Shown here: positions 5,486-6,823 of the stretch, piece after piece
How the letters are laid out: every line of letters begins with the position of its first letter
Numbering within the stretch: position 1 is the stretch's first letter
Source of the DNA: Candidatus Shapirobacteria bacterium
GTDB lineage: Bacteria > Patescibacteriota > Microgenomatia > UBA12405 > JAHJSD01
NCBI GenBank assembly: GCA_027021145.1
Contig: JALUUX010000085.1
Span: forward strand, 1-6,823
Reading direction: 5' to 3'
DNA length: 6,823 bases
Position numbers and translations under genes: made by a program
The notes under the pieces: model-generated
Database searches by the model: none
Seen by the model: only the letters and a program-made list of their open reading frames with translations
Told to the model about the DNA's origin: nothing

Positions 5486-5784
5486 ATGGGAAAAGAACGA
5501 AGGAAGCATTTTCTTGTTTTGTGTAATCAGGCGGGTGGAAGGGAAGTGGAAACTGCAGTGGGGGGAAGAATAGAGTTGGCAGTAACTTATGGAAACGAAA
5601 GGTGGATGATAGTAGAGAAAGCAGGTTGCAGTTTTGCTGCGGAGCAGGGGGGGAGTTAGTGGGTCAGGATGCAAGAGGCTCGAAGTTGGTAATTGGAATT
5701 AAAACTGATAGAGATGAAGAGGTGTGGAGAGCATTTACGTGTAGTATGGGACCACTATGTGCTACACTACTAAGAGAGTACTAA
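5486..5784 (+). CDS. Small unrecognised protein requiring a -1 frameshift at G7 (57 aa without, 99 aa with)
   Basis: ATG 5486 follows AAGAAGGAGGAGAGAA, a strong Shine-Dalgarno sequence. The zero frame encodes MGKERRKHFLVLCNQAGGRE and on to residue 56, then stops at TAG 5657-5659 just after a run of seven G (5647-5653). The -1 frame is open from before that run to TAA 5782-5784. Slipping back one base yields a continuous 99-residue protein: its second half includes ELVGQDARGSKLVIGIKTD and EEVWRAFTCSMGPLCATLL. There are four Cys in the full form (13, 48, 86, 92), two in each half. I recognise no family and see no signal peptide. Eight of nine Arg codons are AGA/AGG. It may be programmed frameshifting, a phase-variable tract, a real disruption or a homopolymer sequencing error. 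Confidence 0.55.
5647..5653 (+). promoter_or_regulatory. G7 slippery heptamer in -1 frameshift phase
   Basis: Read in the zero frame the run is G-GGG-GGG, the X-XXY-YYZ arrangement needed for tandem -1 slippage, and the zero-frame stop TAG follows one codon later. A GGAG sits at 5641-5644 just upstream and could act as an internal Shine-Dalgarno stimulator, although the spacing is short. No clear downstream stem is visible. A G8 version of the same tract would place both halves in one frame. Confidence 0.5.
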
Positions 5785-5807
5785 GGAAAAAGTAGTTTAA
5801 AGTTAAG

Positions 5808-5819
5808 AAAGGAGGTGAT
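5808..5819 (+). promoter_or_regulatory. Full-length Shine-Dalgarno site
   Basis: AAAGGAGGTGAT is complementary over all 12 bases to the usual bacterial 16S rRNA 3' end (AUCACCUCCUUU). The last G of its AGGAGG core is 8 bases from the ATG at 5824. It decides that start over the in-frame GTG at 5815, which lies inside the site itself. Such an extended site is striking in a window where most operon heads have none. Confidence 0.8.
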
Positions 5820-5823
5820 AACG

Positions 5824-6003
5824 ATGGAGTTGTTAAGAAAGTTGGCGGGTATGATGCCAAGATTGTATACCGAGAAGGATGTGGCGGCTGCAAAAAGGAT
5901 AGAGGCAGAATATTTAATGGAAAGGTTAAGGAAGGAGGCTGCTTCTAGAGAGAAAGAGGGTAGTAGAGAGGGGCGAAGACAGGAAGAAAGTACAACAAGG
6001 TAA
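5824..6003 (+). CDS. 59-aa charged, probably coiled-coil protein, unrecognised
   Basis: The protein begins MELLRKLAGMMPRLYTEKDV and continues with a long charged helix (about 17-45, including AAAKRIEAEYLMERLRKEAA). It ends in a low-complexity Arg/Glu/Ser tail, EKEGSREGRRQEESTTR. No transmembrane segment, signal or metal-binding motif is visible. It looks like a small structural, adaptor or nucleic-acid-associated protein. It follows the frameshift gene by 39 bp on the same strand with its own near-perfect ribosome site, and shares that gene's codon style (nine of ten Arg codons AGA/AGG), so the two probably belong together. I cannot assign a function. Confidence 0.65.
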   Translation: MELLRKLAGMMPRLYTEKDVAAAKRIEAEYLMERLRKEAASREKEGSREGRRQEESTTR

Positions 6004-6184
6004 TTGTAGTGGTTATCTGAGTAAGAAAGAGGGAGCGGGGTAGCGGTTAGTTCTGCACCGGCTGCGGGGTGGATGTTTGATTACACAACATTTAAGAGTG
6101 GGAATTAGGCTCAAGATGAAAGATTAAAAAGTTTTTAAAGTTGCTATTAAAGAAGTAGGGAGTGGATAGAGGAGAGGGAAATGA
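6004..6184 (+). other. 181-bp spacer between small genes, no supported gene
   Basis: No open frame with a start and ribosome site is visible. A stretch open in one frame (6028-6108) has no upstream start; its only ATG would give 11 residues (MFDYTTFKSGN). A GC-rich patch at 6037-6074 contains a weak bulged inverted pair (AGCGGT/ACCGGCT). Further on, a perfect AT palindrome (TTAAAAA-G-TTTTTAA, 6124-6138) lies 46 bp before the next gene and might be part of a promoter or operator; TTGCTA at 6141-6146 is a poor -35 with no good -10. The gap could hold an untranslated RNA, but nothing proves it. Confidence 0.4.
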
Positions 6185-6433
6185 ATGGAAGAGGACAAGA
6201 AAGAAAGGGCCCAGGAGCTTGGAGTTAAAGTGCTAGAAAGAGTGGGGATTAAGGGGCTTTCAGGGCCGGGGGAGCTAGCAACGGCAGCACTGGTATCAGC
6301 AGCTTCCGGGGGAGTTTTGGCAGCTATTTACAAGAGGGTCTACGATGAAGGAATGAAAACAATTGAGTTGAAGAAAAGGGTGTTGCAAGAGGCGGCGGCA
6401 GTTTGTCAAATACTACTTGACAAATACCCCTAG
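6185..6433 (+). CDS. 82-aa protein with a small-residue hydrophobic helix, unrecognised
   Basis: The protein has a charged amphipathic N-terminus (MEEDKKERAQELGVKVLERV). A Gly/Pro turn (GLSGPGE, 24-30) follows, then a 19-residue hydrophobic run rich in Ala/Gly/Ser (LATAALVSAASGGVLAAIY, 31-49). It ends in a basic/acidic helix with one Cys (C74). The hydrophobic run could be a single membrane segment or a packed helical hairpin; small phage holin-like or regulatory membrane proteins look similar, but nothing assigns it to one. AGAGGAGAGGG (6168-6178) is a good ribosome site. An ATG four bases upstream in another frame opens only 15 codons. All four Arg codons are AGA/AGG. The -35 of the next gene lies in its last codons. 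Confidence 0.65.
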   Translation: MEEDKKERAQELGVKVLERVGIKGLSGPGELATAALVSAASGGVLAAIYKRVYDEGMKTIELKKRVLQEAAAVCQILLDKYP

Positions 6434-6445
6434 TAACTGTAAGCT
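6402..6445 (+). promoter_or_regulatory. Promoter and inverted repeat before the second ATPase gene
   Basis: TTTGTCAA (6402-6409) and TTGACAAA (6417-6424) are a perfect 8-bp inverted pair with a 7-bp spacer. The right arm contains the -35 TTGACA (6417-6422). A 17-bp spacer leads to TAAGCT (6440-6445), a poor -10 whose distance to ATG 6452 is again exactly six bases. An alternative -10, TGTAAT at 6445-6450, is a better hexamer but badly spaced. The inverted pair resembles the palindrome over the -35 of the first ATPase gene. Confidence 0.45.
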
Positions 6446-6451
6446 GTAATT

Positions 6452-6823
6452 ATGTTTTACCCCAGGGCAATTTTAGCCCAACTGGAAAGCGAGCTGGAGA
6501 CAGAGCAGATTATTGTTATCACTGGTATGCGTCAGGTAGGGAAAACCACTTTGCTTAAGCACCTTTTTGCTCAGCTTAAAACAGATAACAAAGTTTTTTT
6601 GGATTTTGAGAATCCCCTCCACCGCAAATTATTTGAAGAAGAAAATTATGATAACATTTGGAACAACTTAGCCGAATTTGGCATAAACAAAAGAGAAAGG
6701 GCCTTTGTCTTTATCGATGAAATCCAAAATCTGCCTTCAGCCAGCAGAGCGATTAAATATCTTTACGATCATAACTCGGTTAAGTTTTTCCTCACCGGCT
6801 CGAGTAGTTTCTATCTTAAAAAC
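6452..6823 (+). CDS. Second AAA_14/DUF4143-type ATPase, N-terminal part only
   Basis: The frame is open from ATG 6452 to the right edge (124 residues). It shows the P-loop GMRQVGKTT (25-33), Walker B FVFIDEIQNL (85-94, D89/E90) and GSSSFYL (116-122), the same set and spacing as the ATPase at 3386-4600, of which it looks like a distant relative. The C-terminal DUF4143 half lies outside the window, so that part of the name is inferred from the family. No Shine-Dalgarno sequence precedes the start. Base composition and codon style return to that of the left part of the window, which marks the end of the small-gene segment. Confidence 0.83.
   Translation, partial: MFYPRAILAQLESELETEQIIVITGMRQVGKTTLLKHLFAQLKTDNKVFLDFENPLHRKLFEEENYDNIWNNLAEFGINKRERAFVFIDEIQNLPSASRAIKYLYDHNSVKFFLTGSSSFYLKN

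Noticed and set aside
5385..5573. 62-aa plus-strand ORF starting at 5385
   Set aside because: It begins upstream of the promoter, has no ribosome site and runs in a different frame from the SD-led start at 5486.
5372..5674. 100-aa minus-strand ORF over the small gene
   Set aside because: It lacks a ribosome site and lies antisense to a frame with a good promoter and Shine-Dalgarno site; its Pro/Ser/His-rich make-up reflects the purine-rich opposite strand.
6004..6184. tRNA or known structured RNA in the spacer
   Set aside because: No cloverleaf, CCA end or recognisable riboswitch core could be seen; only weak inverted pairs.

Overview
The window looks like an accessory stretch of a Candidate Phyla Radiation (Patescibacteria, perhaps Microgenomates-like) chromosome. 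This is an inference from three things: the type of conjugation-like ATPase at the left edge, the dense packing of toxin-antitoxin (TA) genes and DUF4143 ATPases, and promoters placed so close to start codons that most operons would begin with leaderless mRNA. There is no rRNA, tRNA or other marker that fixes the lineage. The genetic code appears standard (TGA is a stop).

Layout: (1) 1-1888, minus strand: the first 629 residues of a VirD4/TraG/HerA-like ATPase that runs off the left edge. A short AATTTG/AAATTG repeat tract is embedded in frame in its N-terminal domain. (2) 1922-1955: a 34-bp hairpin-forming element, with an identical copy at 3341-3374. Between the copies lie a BrnT/BrnA TA operon (plus strand, with a visible promoter and operator) and a Phd-type antitoxin whose partner PIN toxin is a frameshifted, internally deleted pseudogene (minus strand). 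(3) 3386-5339: a complete AAA_14/DUF4143 ATPase (minus) divergent from a Phd/RelE-type TA pair (plus). A 24-bp palindrome lies between their consensus promoters. A decayed, uncertain third relative of the 34-bp element follows at 5357-5376. (4) 5415-6433: three small unrecognised genes on a purine-rich sense strand, each with a strong Shine-Dalgarno sequence and arginine codons that are almost all AGA/AGG. The first needs a -1 frameshift at a G7 tract to be read full length. (5) 6452-6823: the N-terminal part of a second DUF4143-family ATPase, cut by the right edge.

How it fits together: the TA pairs and ATPases read as a defence/stability island built of self-regulated cassettes beside a conjugation-type gene. 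One cassette (Phd-PIN) is visibly decaying. The small-gene operon differs in translation-start style and codon choice and looks like the most recent or most foreign arrival. The items most worth following are the G7 frameshift gene with its two companions, the duplicated 34-bp element that brackets the TA cassettes, and the contrast between leaderless operon heads and SD-led small genes.
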